Assembly (NCBI GenBank): GCA_030549495.1
Contig: JAUIRK010000207.1
Coordinates: 1-64,000 of the forward strand
DNA: 64,000 nucleotides
Origin: Nectonema munidae
Taxonomy: Eukaryota; Nematomorpha; Nectonematoida; Nectonematidae
Direction: 5' to 3'
Shown one piece after another: positions 31,742 to 43,849 of this stretch. The position numbers and the translations under genes are program-made. Under the pieces are notes generated by a model. The model saw only the letters and a program-made list of their open reading frames with translations, was not told the DNA's origin and did not search any database. The first letter of the stretch is position 1. Each line of letters starts with the position of its first letter.

Positions 31742-32200
31742 CAGTGGCGTAGCCAGGATTTGATTCAGGAGGACAGGAGCAAAAATTTGAAACATGGATT
31801 AACGACTTTTAAGGAATTGTGTATCAATTATAAATAATACATAAAGTTAAATTCTAATGTAAAATATTATTATATATTAAAAAAATTATATTCTAATAAA
31901 TTTAAGAAAACAAATTATGAAAATTTTTTGCAAACTTACTGTTCAAAACTTAGGTTCGAAATTATTTCTATTTTACAACGTTATTGACATTTTTAGCGTT
32001 TCAACACCCATTTTTTTCAATTCCATCAAATGTAATTCTTTTAGTCAATTTATTTTCAAAGTGTAGTAAAGTGGAGTGATTCTCTATACGGTATTTTTCG
32101 TTCTTCGATGACAAGAATCAACTCGTTTAAGACAGAAAAAGCGGATTCAACTATAGAACTCGTATATCCTCCCGTCAGAGCTATTAAAAAAATTGGTTTC
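31742..32200 (-). mobile_element. hAT element relic, 3' end with transposase C-terminus
   Basis: The terminus CAGTGGCGTAGCCAGGAT at 31742 is a typical hAT end. Inside, on the minus strand at about 32185-32060, an open stretch reads SSIVESAFSVLNELILVIEE, matching the hAT C-terminal dimerisation motif (ERSFS-like). The opposite end was not found and the rest of the transposase is missing or decayed. Confidence 0.6.
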
Positions 32201-32774
32201 AAAATGTTCTCCCCAGTTAATGTTGAACAAAAGTGGTTATTTCTGAGATTAAATCACTTTTTATTTATAAATTTAACTCATTTTTCGTAAAAATTTTCTA
32301 TAACTAGGCCGAAATATGCTGAACTGCGCTTTAAATTGGTCTAAAGTTAGGCAGATTTAAAACTTATTTTATATTAAAGGGTAATGCTTTTATGAAGCAT
32401 AATAGAGGTTCTTGTTTTTCGAAAGCCGGTATTACCCGGGCATAGAATTTCAAAAGATTCTCAAAGTTTTATATTAGTCTGCAAACCTGTTTGTGAAGTC
32501 GGAATCTAGAGTATCTAGTATTTCAAAAAAAGTCTACGTAGATAATTTAAGTTTGTAATAATCATAGCACTGGACATTTTTATATAAGCAGTACATCATA
32601 TATGTAGCAGGGGTTACTTCTAGAGATATTAATCTCTATCTTTCCGACTAAATCTATTGTATAGGGGGGTGCATGAAATTTCATACCTAAGGCGAATCGT
32701 ACCTGAGATATTTCGTGCCTACTTTTTAACGTTTCGTATTCAGTTTGTTTTAAACTTTATGGTACGAATGACTA
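32201..32774. other. No feature recognised (possible hAT interior)
   Basis: This could be decayed interior of the hAT relic at 31742; no boundary is visible. Confidence 0.35.
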
Positions 32775-32875
32775 GCGTGAGTAGGGTTGGTTAGATGCTA
32801 GATTCGATAACTCAAAGTTATCTTAAAGTTAATTGTGCCTTCTCGATGAAAACACCATATGGTACCTTTACCTTT
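32775..32875 (+). mobile_element. SINE family A, copy with internal deletion
   Basis: It starts GCGTGAGTAGGGTTGGTTAG (tRNA-like head) and ends with the body TGCCTTCTCGATGAAAACAC and GGTACCTTTACC, collinear with the reverse complement of 58797-58942 but lacking box B and the adjoining part. Confidence 0.75.
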
Positions 32876-33965
32876 GAACTCATTGTTTATACTCACTATA
32901 TCAAATTTGATGAAGAATCTTCTTAATATTTTCGATCCAACCCATGGGGCATTATACTTTCTACTAGCAAATGAAGAAGATTATAGGAGGAAAACCCATT
33001 CTCAACGCATGACAGATTTTAATTAACATTTTTGATTCATTTAAAATGGGCAGACTTTTTACCGGCATCGAAAGATACTAAAATAAATCAAAATTTTATT
33101 TTTAGAAGAACTTTCTAATAGGAAAGCTTAATACGATAGCTATATATTTATTTATTCTCTTTACTGAAATTTCAAATTTTTTGAAATGGAAACAGTTTTA
33201 CCAATCTATGGTAGACACAAATAAATTTTATTTTGTTGTACACTATAGATTTTTCTATTTTCGTGAATTTTAATGTAGTGAACTTGTTTACAATTCTAAG
33301 GCTGTTATAGAGAATGCAGATAGTGTGGGATTTTTTATATTCTTGAAACGGATGTGAGCTTTTTATATAAAAGTTTTTGATCGTTTATATAAGTTTAACA
33401 CAAAAATATCTAGTTTTCATTTAATGATATGTTAAGAGTTGTGATCAAGATTAGTTAAAACTTTTTCTGATGGATCATCAACTTACGTCAAAAGAACATC
33501 CTATAAAAACTCGTAGAAAAATTTGAGGGAAATAAACATTTGTTTGTAAGAAATTCAAAAAGGATGAGAAAACCTAGATTGAGAAAAGTATGGCTATTGC
33601 CTATTGGCCAGCCTTCAGTTCCTAACTCTGATTAGAAGCTTTTAAAAGAACTCTATCTTATTTCAAGTAAGCGTCAAATTTTGAAATATGTCGTTAGGTT
33701 GAGAGACGAAGTAGCGTTGGACGCGTGGATGCAATCCAAATATCTATACCGACAATAAAAAATATATCTTTTTTATTCTGCACTTTATTCATTGTTTATG
33801 AATTTAAATTTTTATGCGATAATTTCGCTTTTTGTTTTATATCTTCTGTTTATTCTATTTTTAGAAAAACAAACGAAAGAAAATCTCCTTTTCTGAGAAA
33901 CTTCACTTTACTCATTTAACTCTTCTGCATTGTTTCTGAATATGAGAAGTAAAGAAGATACATGT
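32876..33965. other. No gene recognised
   Basis: A+T-rich; the short frame at 33725-33919 is hydrophobic and unassigned. Confidence 0.4.
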
Positions 33966-33973
33966 ACGTCGAC

Positions 33974-34764
33974 CAGAGCCTAGCGGGGACCCTGAACTTC
34001 CCCGTTTCCCGGGGGAGAGTGACTCCCCTTTCCCCTCGGAGAAGGTTTTAACCTCGTTAATGGGGGAATTGATAGAAAATCTGATCATCGTCCATATTCT
34101 GCAAATATGTACATTATTTACAAAATTGTCATTACCTTCATGATCTTTTTGTAAATATATGCATTATTTACTTTTCAACAATACTGAAAATTTTTTGGGT
34201 TCGGTTGCACGAAATCTCCTATGAAATTGAAATTCATTTCGTATCATAAGGTCTAACTACTAATCAATGCGTTCCTATTCTTTTCTATGGAAATCGCTAT
34301 TTTTTCACTATCCTGTGTGTCGTCTGAAAAAATGGCGATTCGTTTCAGCTTCTTTTCCCTTTCCAGATTTTTCTTTCTTCAAAATGGCCTCTCCTTATCC
34401 TCTGATATACTTTTCTTAATTATTCTTATAATAGTCTTATACTGATTCCCAAATAGGTTTATAAAAAATTACTACTTACTAGAGAATTAGAATACCGACA
34501 AGCAACTCTCAATCATAAAAGATTGTTCAGTTCGGTTCAAATATTGTAAATAGTAGAGGAAGTTTCTTGAATCCAGAAAAAGTTTAAGAGTTCATTTTTG
34601 TTTGGCAAAATAAAAAATCATTTAAAAATTAGCTCAAATAAAAAAGTTTATTTCATCTTTTTGTTTCATGAAATACTTTTATATTTCATCATTGAGAAAA
34701 TTGTTCCCCGCGGAGAGAGCATCTCCCTAACCCAACCAAAAAATTCACTCCACGCTGGACTCTG
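33974..34764. mobile_element. Non-autonomous hAT-type element, 791 bp
   Basis: The ends CAGAGCCTAGCGGGGA and CAGAGTCCAGCGTGGA (right end, reverse complement) are inverted. Flanking 8-mers ACGTCGAC (33966-33973) and ACGTCCAC (34765-34772) match at seven of eight bases, as expected of a hAT duplication. A G+C-rich patch, unusual for the window, occupies the first 110 bases. No transposase is seen. Confidence 0.75.
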
Positions 34765-34772
34765 ACGTCCAC

Positions 34773-35398
34773 ATATGTGAGAGATGAATGAAAAAAAAGG
34801 CTCTTTTGACAGCTTATTATCGTATTATATATCAAGAAATATCAAAGTACACAATAGACTAACGGAGCATAAACTACTATGAGCTGGATTTGGCTCTAAT
34901 AAAATTCAAAGAATTGAATAAATCAATAGTCTGATTTATTCTAAATATTCTAGTTTGATTATCTAGATTTTTCAGAAAAGCATTTTATGTAAATTTCTAA
35001 AAATTGTTTTAAATGACTAAAACCAAAATGTTAGGAGAAATAAACTGGATTCATAGATTATAGGTATACACATTTATCTTATATGCCAAACAAAGCCCAG
35101 ACAGTATAAAGCAAGTTATCTTTAAATTGTGATTTTATCATCAATATCTACTTGACATTCTTCTAATAAATATTAATATTTAATCAAGGAAGCGAAGTCT
35201 TTTGCACCGGAGATGTTGCATCAAGTTTATTGATTTCATGAAATAAGGTTCTTGAAAGATGTCACAACTTTCAAGTTTATCCTGGAAGACAGCCAACTTG
35301 ACCGCCCATGGTATAGGTGACATATAGAGTAAAAATAATTAAAGACGATAATAAAACGTAATATGTGTTTTAGGGATAAAATGCTATGCAATTATAAA
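34773..35398. other. No feature recognised
   Basis: A+T-rich interval between two mobile elements. Confidence 0.4.
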
Positions 35399-35545
35399 AG
35401 ATTTTTTAGTTGTCGTTATTGCGCATTCATAGAGAAGAGTAATCTTCCATAGCTAAACAAATGGTAAGGAGGATCAGGATGGGGAATCGAACCCAGACCA
35501 TCTGGATCAAAACCCTAGGCTCCTACCCTCTAGGCCATCTGCCGA
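35399..35545 (-). mobile_element. SINE family B, copy 2, with full tRNA-like head
   Basis: On the minus strand the head begins GTCGGCAGATGGCCTAGAGG (box A region) and has a TTTT-containing anticodon-like loop, loosely tRNA-Lys-like. Box B GGTTCGATTCC is at 35493-35483. The body then runs to 35399 and aligns with copy 1 at 31609. Confidence 0.75.
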
Positions 35546-37494
35546 CTTTCTTCTATTGAAATGAAGTATTTGATCTCAAACGATATAAAATACAGGTAGC
35601 AAAGCATTTTATGTAAATTCACGGCGAAAAGATAAAAGGCCACCTCGTTCAATTTATTCAAAAGTTAGCTCTTCGTTTCGGTTATTTTCACACGAACAAA
35701 TTGGTTGATTATTTTTAAGTTTTTTTACAAAAATGAAAACTATTCATGGCATCCCTGAGACGTAGCCTCAATAAAAAAATAAAAGAACCACTGAGATACA
35801 TTTTAGATTGGCTTGGCCTATATGGTTAAAAAGATAGAAAATGTGATCCGAGACCTACAGATAAGAACAAAAATGACACTAAAATCTACAATTAATATAC
35901 CATCAATGATGTTTTAATTGTCATTATGAAATGTCACCTATTCCACCTTCATCGACTTGACAAACGAGCTACATATGTGGAGGACACCAATTACAAGTAA
36001 TCCAATAAATAATTCAGACATGCAAAATATCTTTTTTTAATATCTACAGAATTCTGCAAACGTGTCCTTACTAACTTCTTGTGAACGTGAAAGGAGCATC
36101 AGTGTTCTTAGATTCGTGAAAAACCTAAAGATGATCAATGTCGACCAAAAGAGCATCCTTAGAATCCTGAGAAAATGTCCCCCCTTACGCAGTTAAGTAA
36201 ATCATAATAGTGATTTTTATTGCTTTAATTTACACGTAAATAAATCGTCGTGCATGTTTTATACTGACCGATTGTTATATACCTGGGGATTATTTTCATG
36301 GATCCCGTTCCCAGAGGTGTTAAAAGAGCAATCTGGATGGACTCGCTAAGACAAGAGGTATGCAGGAGTAGGAGATAGTCCAAGATTCGTTTTAAAAATG
36401 GAGGATTCAACAAAACAAAAGCACTAATGGTTATCCGTTGTAAAATCTAGGCGTTCTCCACTATCTCCTTTTCAAATTAACTTTGATAGCAACATACACT
36501 CTAAAATTGATGCATTTGATTGGATCGGTTATTTCAAAGTCGTTAATGTGTTAAGTGCAATGCTATGATTTTGATGAATCGAGAGATAAGCTGTTCTGCG
36601 ATGCATATTTTCCCTTGCTTGCTACAATGACCATAACATGAGAGAGAATTTTCTCCCTCAAGGGCCTCTGGTAAAAGAAACCCTAAGAATTACAGCAATT
36701 TCATTTGAAAAGATAACATTTAATTTACGAGAAGAAATTTTAAAAGATTTTTTCTTTCTCAATAGATAGCAAATGATAAAATAAAATGGACTAGTTGATT
36801 TTTACAAAAAATTTATTTCACCAAGTTATGAGTCGACGCACCCCTATGATACGTCAAGGGAGGCTGAGTCCTCATTCCTCACCCAAAAATGTTCAGGAAA
36901 TAAAAATAATATATTGAAATTTTTTAATTTAAATTCATTTATATGTAGTTATATTTATTATGATATAGAATTTATATTAGCTCAGATCGATTATACATTG
37001 AAACTAAGAGTACTAATCTAAGTTATTCTTTAAATTTGAATGTAAAAATTTTGCAATTTAAAAATAAAACTAAGAACCTTTGATTTCCAGTCAATAAGGA
37101 TTTTCTGAAGTCCTTGAAGTTCAAAGCTTCCATGTTAACATCCAAAGTTTATCTTCAAAATTCAATGACTTGGTTCTATTTTTAGACAGCCGGTCTCTTT
37201 CTTTTGATGTTATCTTTCTTTCTTCTTTACTTTTAGAGTAAAGAAGGTATTCACACACACGAGCGCAAAGCCCTGTGAAGGCGAGTGTTTATTGAATTGA
37301 ATATACATGAGCCAGGAAAACGCCTGAAAACTAAAAAGCCCAAAAAACAAAATTTCCAAGAAAAAATACAATCAGAAAATATAAAATTTTCAAAATGGAA
37401 TAGTTTTTAATAATTTATAAAATTTTTGATATATGATTAAAAGTTTTTATAGATTATTCTTTAAAAAAATTTTTCCAAGTTTTTATATAAATTT
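35546..37494. other. No gene recognised
   Basis: A+T-rich; no protein family, RNA gene or clear repeat boundary seen. Confidence 0.4.
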
Positions 37495-37502
37495 GATAGA
37501 AC

Positions 37503-37961
37503 TAGGGTTGCCAGACGTCCCGTTTTTCAGGGACATGTCCTGAATTTGATCATTTTGTCCCCTGTCCCGCATTGACACTTCTGAGACACCCTTATCTTCC
37601 CGATTTTAGTTCACCATAATAATATTATATTTAGCGCCTTAAAAATGTTATTCGTTGAAACTTTGTATGTGATTATAATTCATAGCTGCATCTTTTTCTT
37701 GAGGGACAGGACAATCCACCATATCTTAATCTTGATTTTTTACCCTTAGTTGCTTGTTTTTCTCTGTATGTTGTGTATGTTTGTATAATTATTTTCCTTG
37801 TTTTCTTTATAACCCTTTTAAATTCTTTCTTTATGTATGTGATAATTATCTCTACGTTTTATAATATATTGGCCTAGCTGTGTATGAGGTATAAATTTAT
37901 ATATATGGTGAGAAATTGCGAGAGTGTTCCGGTTTTCTAATCTTGTAATCTGGCAACCCTA
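37503..37961. mobile_element. hAT-type MITE, 459 bp, with 8-bp duplication
   Basis: Terminal inverted repeats TAGGGTTGCCAGA are at both ends. Flanking 8-mers GATAGAAC (37495-37502) and GTTAGAAC (37962-37969) differ at one base. No coding capacity. Confidence 0.88.
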
Positions 37962-37969
37962 GTTAGAAC

Positions 37970-39430
37970 CCACAAGTGAAAATTGCCTTTCTCTTATTTT
38001 TAGGATTACATGTGACTAGCAAACATACAATCTTACTTATTGAAAAATAGGGGCTATTTTTAAGTTACCTATGGCAAGATGCATGTTCAAAACGTCTGAA
38101 AATTAAAACATCTATAATATATTTTGGTTTTGGGCGTTTTGGTTTTCCGGCGTTTTGACTATGAAACATTTTACCTAGGTGGACAGTCTATCTTAGGGTG
38201 GACGAGATGAAATGAGAGATTGTAGTTATAATCTTGTGGTTGACAAGATTATAACTATGTTCCGGAAAAGATAAGTTGGATATGTCTATATGATTCAGTG
38301 ATTGATTTTGCTCTATTCCTTGACTCGGTAAATGCATAGAATTGACAGATGTAACATACTCATTATGATTATACACTTTTTACCATTGTCAATAACATGG
38401 AGAACTGATTGTAATGAAGAGAAATTTTTGCTAATCCTTCAATTCTTGTCTAAGAGACGCTTTATTGTGCAATGGTGAGACAAATGTTAATTTTATGATG
38501 TTTTCATCACAGACAAATGACAAATGACTTCAGTATCAAACGTGCACGATGATCACGACTCTTCAAATAACGAAGTGATGTCACAGTTGCCAACATTTGG
38601 AGGTCAAAAATCGGTAGGAAGAAAGGCGCGAAGGTTAAAACCAGCCGCCAAATAACAACCCTTTGAGGCTAATAAGTTTATGAAAATGTTAGCTATATAA
38701 ATTTGTATCTATGCTGATTAATAGTATATCAGATGCCTGAATTAAAGGAATTGAAAATATAAATAATTCAGATTTAATAAAAGACGTGAAGATATATTAT
38801 AATAAATTCAACAGTCACTGCATTAAAGATATGATGGGTGGATAAGAACTTTACCAGGGTTTCACTTTTCACATTTCTTTGCCCTGTTAGAAAAGTGGGA
38901 AGTGAAGCTTTTTGCTTTAGAGAGCAGCTTTGCTGTGGGTAAACACCCACTCATGCGAGTGAGTAAAAGAAAAAATGTTTAACTTAGATGACAGACTTTT
39001 AAAAATAACCATGACAACTACGTGTCTGTTATTAATGAAGTTGGACTTTTAAATGAATTTCTAATATATTTCTACTTGTAAAAATAACTATTCAAAATAA
39101 ACAGGGGGGAAAACAAATGGAAAGGATCGATATACTTCATTTTAAGAAAGGGGGCTATGGCACAATGCCTTCCCCCAGGAGGGATGTAATCTATTTGCCA
39201 AGTGTTGGGAATAACCGTGTGTCACCCTGAATCATATGTAGTAATTGATCAATAAAAAGTGTTTCTTTATTTTTATAAATGGATTCAAACTGAAGATAAA
39301 AAAGTGACAAGCCAATGTGGAAGGGAAAGTTTTATCTGATTTTGAAGCTTTAAATATCCACGTGAGTGAATGTGGCTAGGGAAACTAAGTGCATGCAGAT
39401 GAACAGATACTAGAGTTACGTATGGCATTC
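37970..39430. other. No gene recognised
   Basis: A+T-rich interval. A small hairpin with GGGTAAACACCC lies near 38937. Nothing else is supported. Confidence 0.4.
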
Positions 39431-39730
39431 TTGATTAATGCACATCTTACTTTGATGCAAGAAAACGTTGACTTATATTTCCAAAGGGTAAAAATTACCG
39501 CCTGACCTTCAATATGTGGATTCTCAATCCATTTTCCGATCATGAAACTGATCTCTTAATAGACCTCCCAACATATTATTCACTAAATGCAGTTAAAGAT
39601 ATTTAAGCATCCCTTGGATTTCTGGGTTACCTTTCTAGATATCCGAAAGTACAAAGAGTTAGCTGAAAGGCCAACATCCATATTAGTGCAGATTCGAACA
39701 TCATATCTAAGAGAGCAAGCTTGAAGACAA
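39431..39730 (+). mobile_element. hAT transposase C-terminal relic (ZBED5/SCAND3-like)
   Basis: Across shifting frames one reads WILNPF near 39522, DLLIDLPTYYSLNAVKDI, LDFWVTFLDIRKYKELAER and TSILVQIRTSYLREQA, the characteristic C-terminal order of ZBED5/SCAND3-type hAT transposases. Several stops and frameshifts make it non-functional. Ends were not found. Confidence 0.6.
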
Positions 39731-41493
39731 ATTGCAACATCAAGCAGACCACTTTTTGCTTGCTTCTAGGATAATTGTCCCTTAGTATAATTCACCCCCC
39801 GTTATATTTATTTAAAAAATATTTAAAACATATTATCTTCAATTTTATCTTTGTTCCAAAAATCCGAGATTTCAAACAAAAAAAGAAGGGATTCGCACGG
39901 GCAAGCTTGCATTGATAAATCAATCGTATGGAAGATTATGTAATCTGTATATAGCTAGTGAAATGAGAATAAGGCTCCCATTTCTTAAAACTATTTTACA
40001 GTCTTTATTTATAAGGTTAAAATCATTAAAACGGTTAGAATAGGATTTTAGACTTATTTATGAAGAGGAAAGAACAAGTCGCCATTTAGGGTGGACAGTG
40101 CAGAATACTAAAAGGTTGAAAGCACTGATTTATATTCAGTACAGTGCGGTGTTTTGACCAAGAAGTCACAACGAGCTATACGCAGTGAATTAGATAGAAA
40201 GCGTTGAGACTTGAAAAGGAGACCATAAATCCAGTCTCAAAACAAGTCCATGCACTTCTCCAATATAGAATGGAGGTACTGTAAGCTCTATATAATCAAT
40301 CGCATTCTATGCATGAATATGTATATATGCATGCAGCCACGAAGTCAGATAGGGGAAAGTGGATCTAAATTAAAGGTCTCATCATCTAAAAATGCTCAAA
40401 TTTATAAATAAAAAAATGAAATCGAAACAATTATCTTTTCACAGTCAGTATTCTAGAAATATAAAGCAAAAAATAAATTGGATATGATTGGTGGAGAAGA
40501 TCAAACCGTTTAATTTTGTGATGGATCTTCTACTTAGAAATGAAAGTAAGAAATATGGACGAGGATAAAACCAAGAATATGAAGAAAGAAAGAGACAGAC
40601 AGATACTAGAGCTCTTGTCTCCTCCTCGCTTCTGTAGTAAAAACACATAAAATGAGGAATAATGTAGTCAAAATCCCTGAAAACTAAGGTAGCAGTTACT
40701 TTAGTTTTCGGAGATTTTCGTTTTCGAGGATCTTCTGTCCGGAGTATCTCTTGTTACTCAAAAAATTCTGTTCGATCTGGAGTGTTGAAGGAATCTCTCT
40801 CTTCTTGATCAATACCTTCCTCTTCATCGCTGTTTGTTGAACTCAGGCTTTCACATCACTTAGGGAAAAAACATCTTAACCCGAAGTTTCCCGTTCAAAA
40901 CAACTTGAAGAGTTCATTGTATAAAGAGAACAAGGATTAGAAAGATGGAATAAAAAGCTTTACTAAACAAAGGGTGTGCTTTATGTCAGAACACAGTATT
41001 TACTGACCAAAAAAAATCTCCCTGTATTGCATTCCTTTTGAACCTAGAAGGAATTTGTTTCAAATATTGGAAAGAATTCAATCTTAAGCAATATTTTTTG
41101 TTCTTGAAACCAATGAGAAAGCCATTTTTAACTCTTCTGTTGGCATAATAAATCAGGCATGTTATATCCCAGATTTATAAGCAGAAAATTGCTTCAATGT
41201 TTTCTCAAGACATGGCATAATCATATGGCTACTAATAATGCAATTAAAACAAAAAATAAGCTATCAAAACAGATCTACATTTTGGTATTTTTTATGTAAA
41301 TACTATTGTTTAGACTTTAGAGGTATAAAATGATAGAATATTTTTTATCAGCAATGCTGACGTGGCTTTTCAAGTGAAGAAATAATAGTGCACAAAGCAT
41401 CAGAGTAGGTAAATGAAAAGCATGACAAGTGTAATTTGTTTTGTTCAAACATATTTTTGATTTACCATTCCTACTACTAAGTGACAGTCTCTA
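39731..41493. other. No gene recognised
   Basis: A+T-rich; short frames only. Confidence 0.4.
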
Positions 41494-41500
41494 TCTATAT

Positions 41501-41820
41501 CACGGATCGCAAACTTTTTTTACCCGTCGACCCCTTCATAGAACATTTGTCTCACATCGACCCCCACCCCACATAGAAATGTTTCATAAAAGCATTAATC
41601 AATGTCAACAATTAAGAGAGAAATACAAACCAAAAATGTTTCATATATCCTACCTACACTATACAATGTCCTAAACTATGCTTTAAAAGATAAAGGAGAT
41701 TTATTACTACTATAAAGTAAAAAAAGCATAGAACAATTTGGTAAGTTTTTCTATCTTATCGACCCCTAAAGATCTGTTATGGACCCCCACGGGTCGATAT
41801 CGACCACTTTGTCGAGCAAT
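41501..41820. mobile_element. Probable hAT-type MITE, 320 bp
   Basis: TCTATAT lies directly on both sides (41494-41500 and 41821-41827). The left end (CACGGATCGCAAAC) has the style of hAT ends of the form CAGNGGTTCNCAAAC, and CGACCCC-rich segments lie near both ends in inverted arrangement. The exact terminal repeats are poorly matched. Confidence 0.55.
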
Positions 41821-42054
41821 TCTATATCGTATGTAAGAATAAGGATAAAATTTGATTGAATGAAACGATGTCCCCTTAGTACAGTTCACGCGATAAGTGC
41901 AAAAAAATCTGATAAACGTAACCTTTGATGCTTTGCATAAAATATTGAAAACAGGAAACCCCCCAAGTGATTTCTATTATATTTTCATTCTTCTAAAAAT
42001 ATTGTATTGTCGTTGTTTTGGTACACATCTCACCTCTATATATCCTCTAAGCAG

Positions 42055-42207
42055 ATGTTGTTATGAACTGGTACTAGGAAAATTGCCAGTGCGAAATTGA
42101 CATTGGTATTATTGCCAATGGGCACATTGCAAAGTGGGATAATTTTGAAAAACTTTACTGTAGTATTGCACATAAAAAATGTGAAACTTTATAATTGAGG
42201 TAACTAG
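42055..42207 (+). mobile_element. Copy C of the 16-bp-unit hAT-like family (fragment)
   Basis: It begins with units such as GGAAAATTGCC and continues ATAATTTTGAAAAACTTTAC and GTGAAACTTTATAATTG, matching the tails of copies A and B. It faces copy B tail to tail and is broken by a SINE. Confidence 0.6.
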
Positions 42208-42340
42208 TGGCGTTTTCATTCATCCTAAAGGTAGAATTGCGCTGCTTGTATAGAACTTTGTGCAAAGAAAGCTTGATCCTGGATCGAACCTGAAACCTCG
42301 AAGTATGGAAGCCAGGTATCTAACCAAGCTTAGTCACCTC
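42208..42340 (-). mobile_element. SINE family A, copy inserted in the hAT-like relic
   Basis: It aligns with 58797-58942: a box-B-like GGTTCGATCC, GCTTGTATAGAAC and a TCTAACC-containing head. It lies within copy C and is therefore younger than it. Confidence 0.75.
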
Positions 42341-42539
42341 TCCTTTGCTGGTAATTTTGGGAAGAATTACATGTTTTTGTTTTGAATAGATAAACATAAC
42401 TTAAACATTCTTTTTGTCTTCTTTTCTTCCAACTTCTCCCTTTCAAATTTTTTTCATTGATACACTAAGTTTTCTTATTTGAAACGTTTACTTTTTTTCG
42501 GAACTATAATCTTAAGTCATTTTATCTCTGAATTATAAT

Positions 42540-43556
42540 GATAGAACAGAGGAATCTTGCCGTTTGAAATGAATTTTCCATTTCAATAAATTTCATTTCA
42601 TTTCTAACTTTTGTTAGTGTTATAAATTTTCAATAAACTTTTTAACAGTTTCAAATTTTTTGAATGCAATATTAAAGTTTTTCAAAATTAACAAAGAAAA
42701 AGATTGAGCTTAAAGCAATTGTAATTTTCTCCATGACAGTTATCCCACAATGGAAATTTACGCATGATGGTAATCTTCCGACGGGTAATGTTGACAATAG
42801 TAATTTTCGCACTGCTAATTTTCCGGTCACCTATAAAAAGAACATAAATGTTTGGAAATAGTACTGCGTGGCCAGGCCGCATATTTATAGATATTTCCAA
42901 CGTTTTAATTTTATGAAAAATAATTCTATACAAGGCAAAACTTTTTTGTATTTTATGATAGCTCTTTCTAAATTCACATTTTTACCGACAAAATACTTGC
43001 AACAAGACCCAATAAAGAAGTTGAAATGATTTCGGATTGAAAATTTTTTGTCATGAAATAAATTGAAAAGATGTGATACTGTGTACTGCGATTAGTGACA
43101 TCCCAGTCAGCAAAGCGTGTACCATACTTATCAACATGACGTTTAGAACTTATCATTTCTAAACTTTTGTAGAAGTGCTGATATACAGCATGACTTTCTG
43201 GCCAGCGAATTTTGAAAAATTCTAGAACTGCCTTTCTTTTTTTCATTCATCCTATTCAATGACACTACTTCTTTTTGGACTATCTAATAAGTACTGATAT
43301 CAATTTTTAAGACAACCAATTACGTTACGCACATAAGGTATTGAACACTTCTCTAAATTTTTTAGATTGAAAGAAATTTTGTACTATATGCCGATATGTT
43401 AATGCCCATTTTTTACAAATTAACAAGTAGATTCTTTATGAATAAAAAGAAGAGAATAAGGGAGGAAGATTCTGAAAGTCCTGTCTATGGGCCTGGTTTT
43501 TGCTATTTCTTTGAAAAAAAAATTTGGCCCCTATAAAATTATTCTGGCTACGCAAC
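42540..43556 (-). mobile_element. Copy B of the hAT-like family, with terminal CAGTAGTTGCGTAGCCAG
   Basis: Homologous to 7520-9240 in reverse orientation. A frame at 43246-42974 (minus) reads KIRWPESHAVYQHFYKSLEM, then KRHVDKYGTRFADWD, matching copy A and resembling the RW-motif region of hAT/ZMYM-type transposases. The 16-bp-unit array is at 42840-42730. The right boundary carries a hAT-style end, close to the CAGTGGCGTAGCCAG end at 31742. Decayed and incomplete. Confidence 0.65.
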
Positions 43557-43570
43557 TACTGCAGGTCAAA

Positions 43571-43849
43571 CAGAGCCCGCGCTATTAAATTTTACCTATT
43601 AAATTTTGGGGCACAAGCCCCCCTCCCCCCATCTAATTTTCAAGCTCCCCTAAAAAATTTTTCATTACAAAAAAATATAACAAAAATCTCTAGCATTCAT
43701 GATAATTTCTTTCATGAAAATGTAATATGTATAGATATGGTTTGACAAATACATCATATGTTTTCTTTTCGCCTTGAAGAAGGTTAATCTGATAGTTCAA
43801 AAATTAGCGCCCCCCCCCTTCCTAAAATTTTTGCTTAGCGCGGGCACTG
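43571..43849. mobile_element. hAT-type MITE, 279 bp
   Basis: The ends CAGAGCCCGCGCTA and CAGTGCCCGCGCTA (right end, reverse complement) form 14-bp inverted repeats with one mismatch. Runs of C follow near both ends. The flanking 8-mers (AGGTCAAA and AGCCCGAA) match only partly. Confidence 0.65.
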
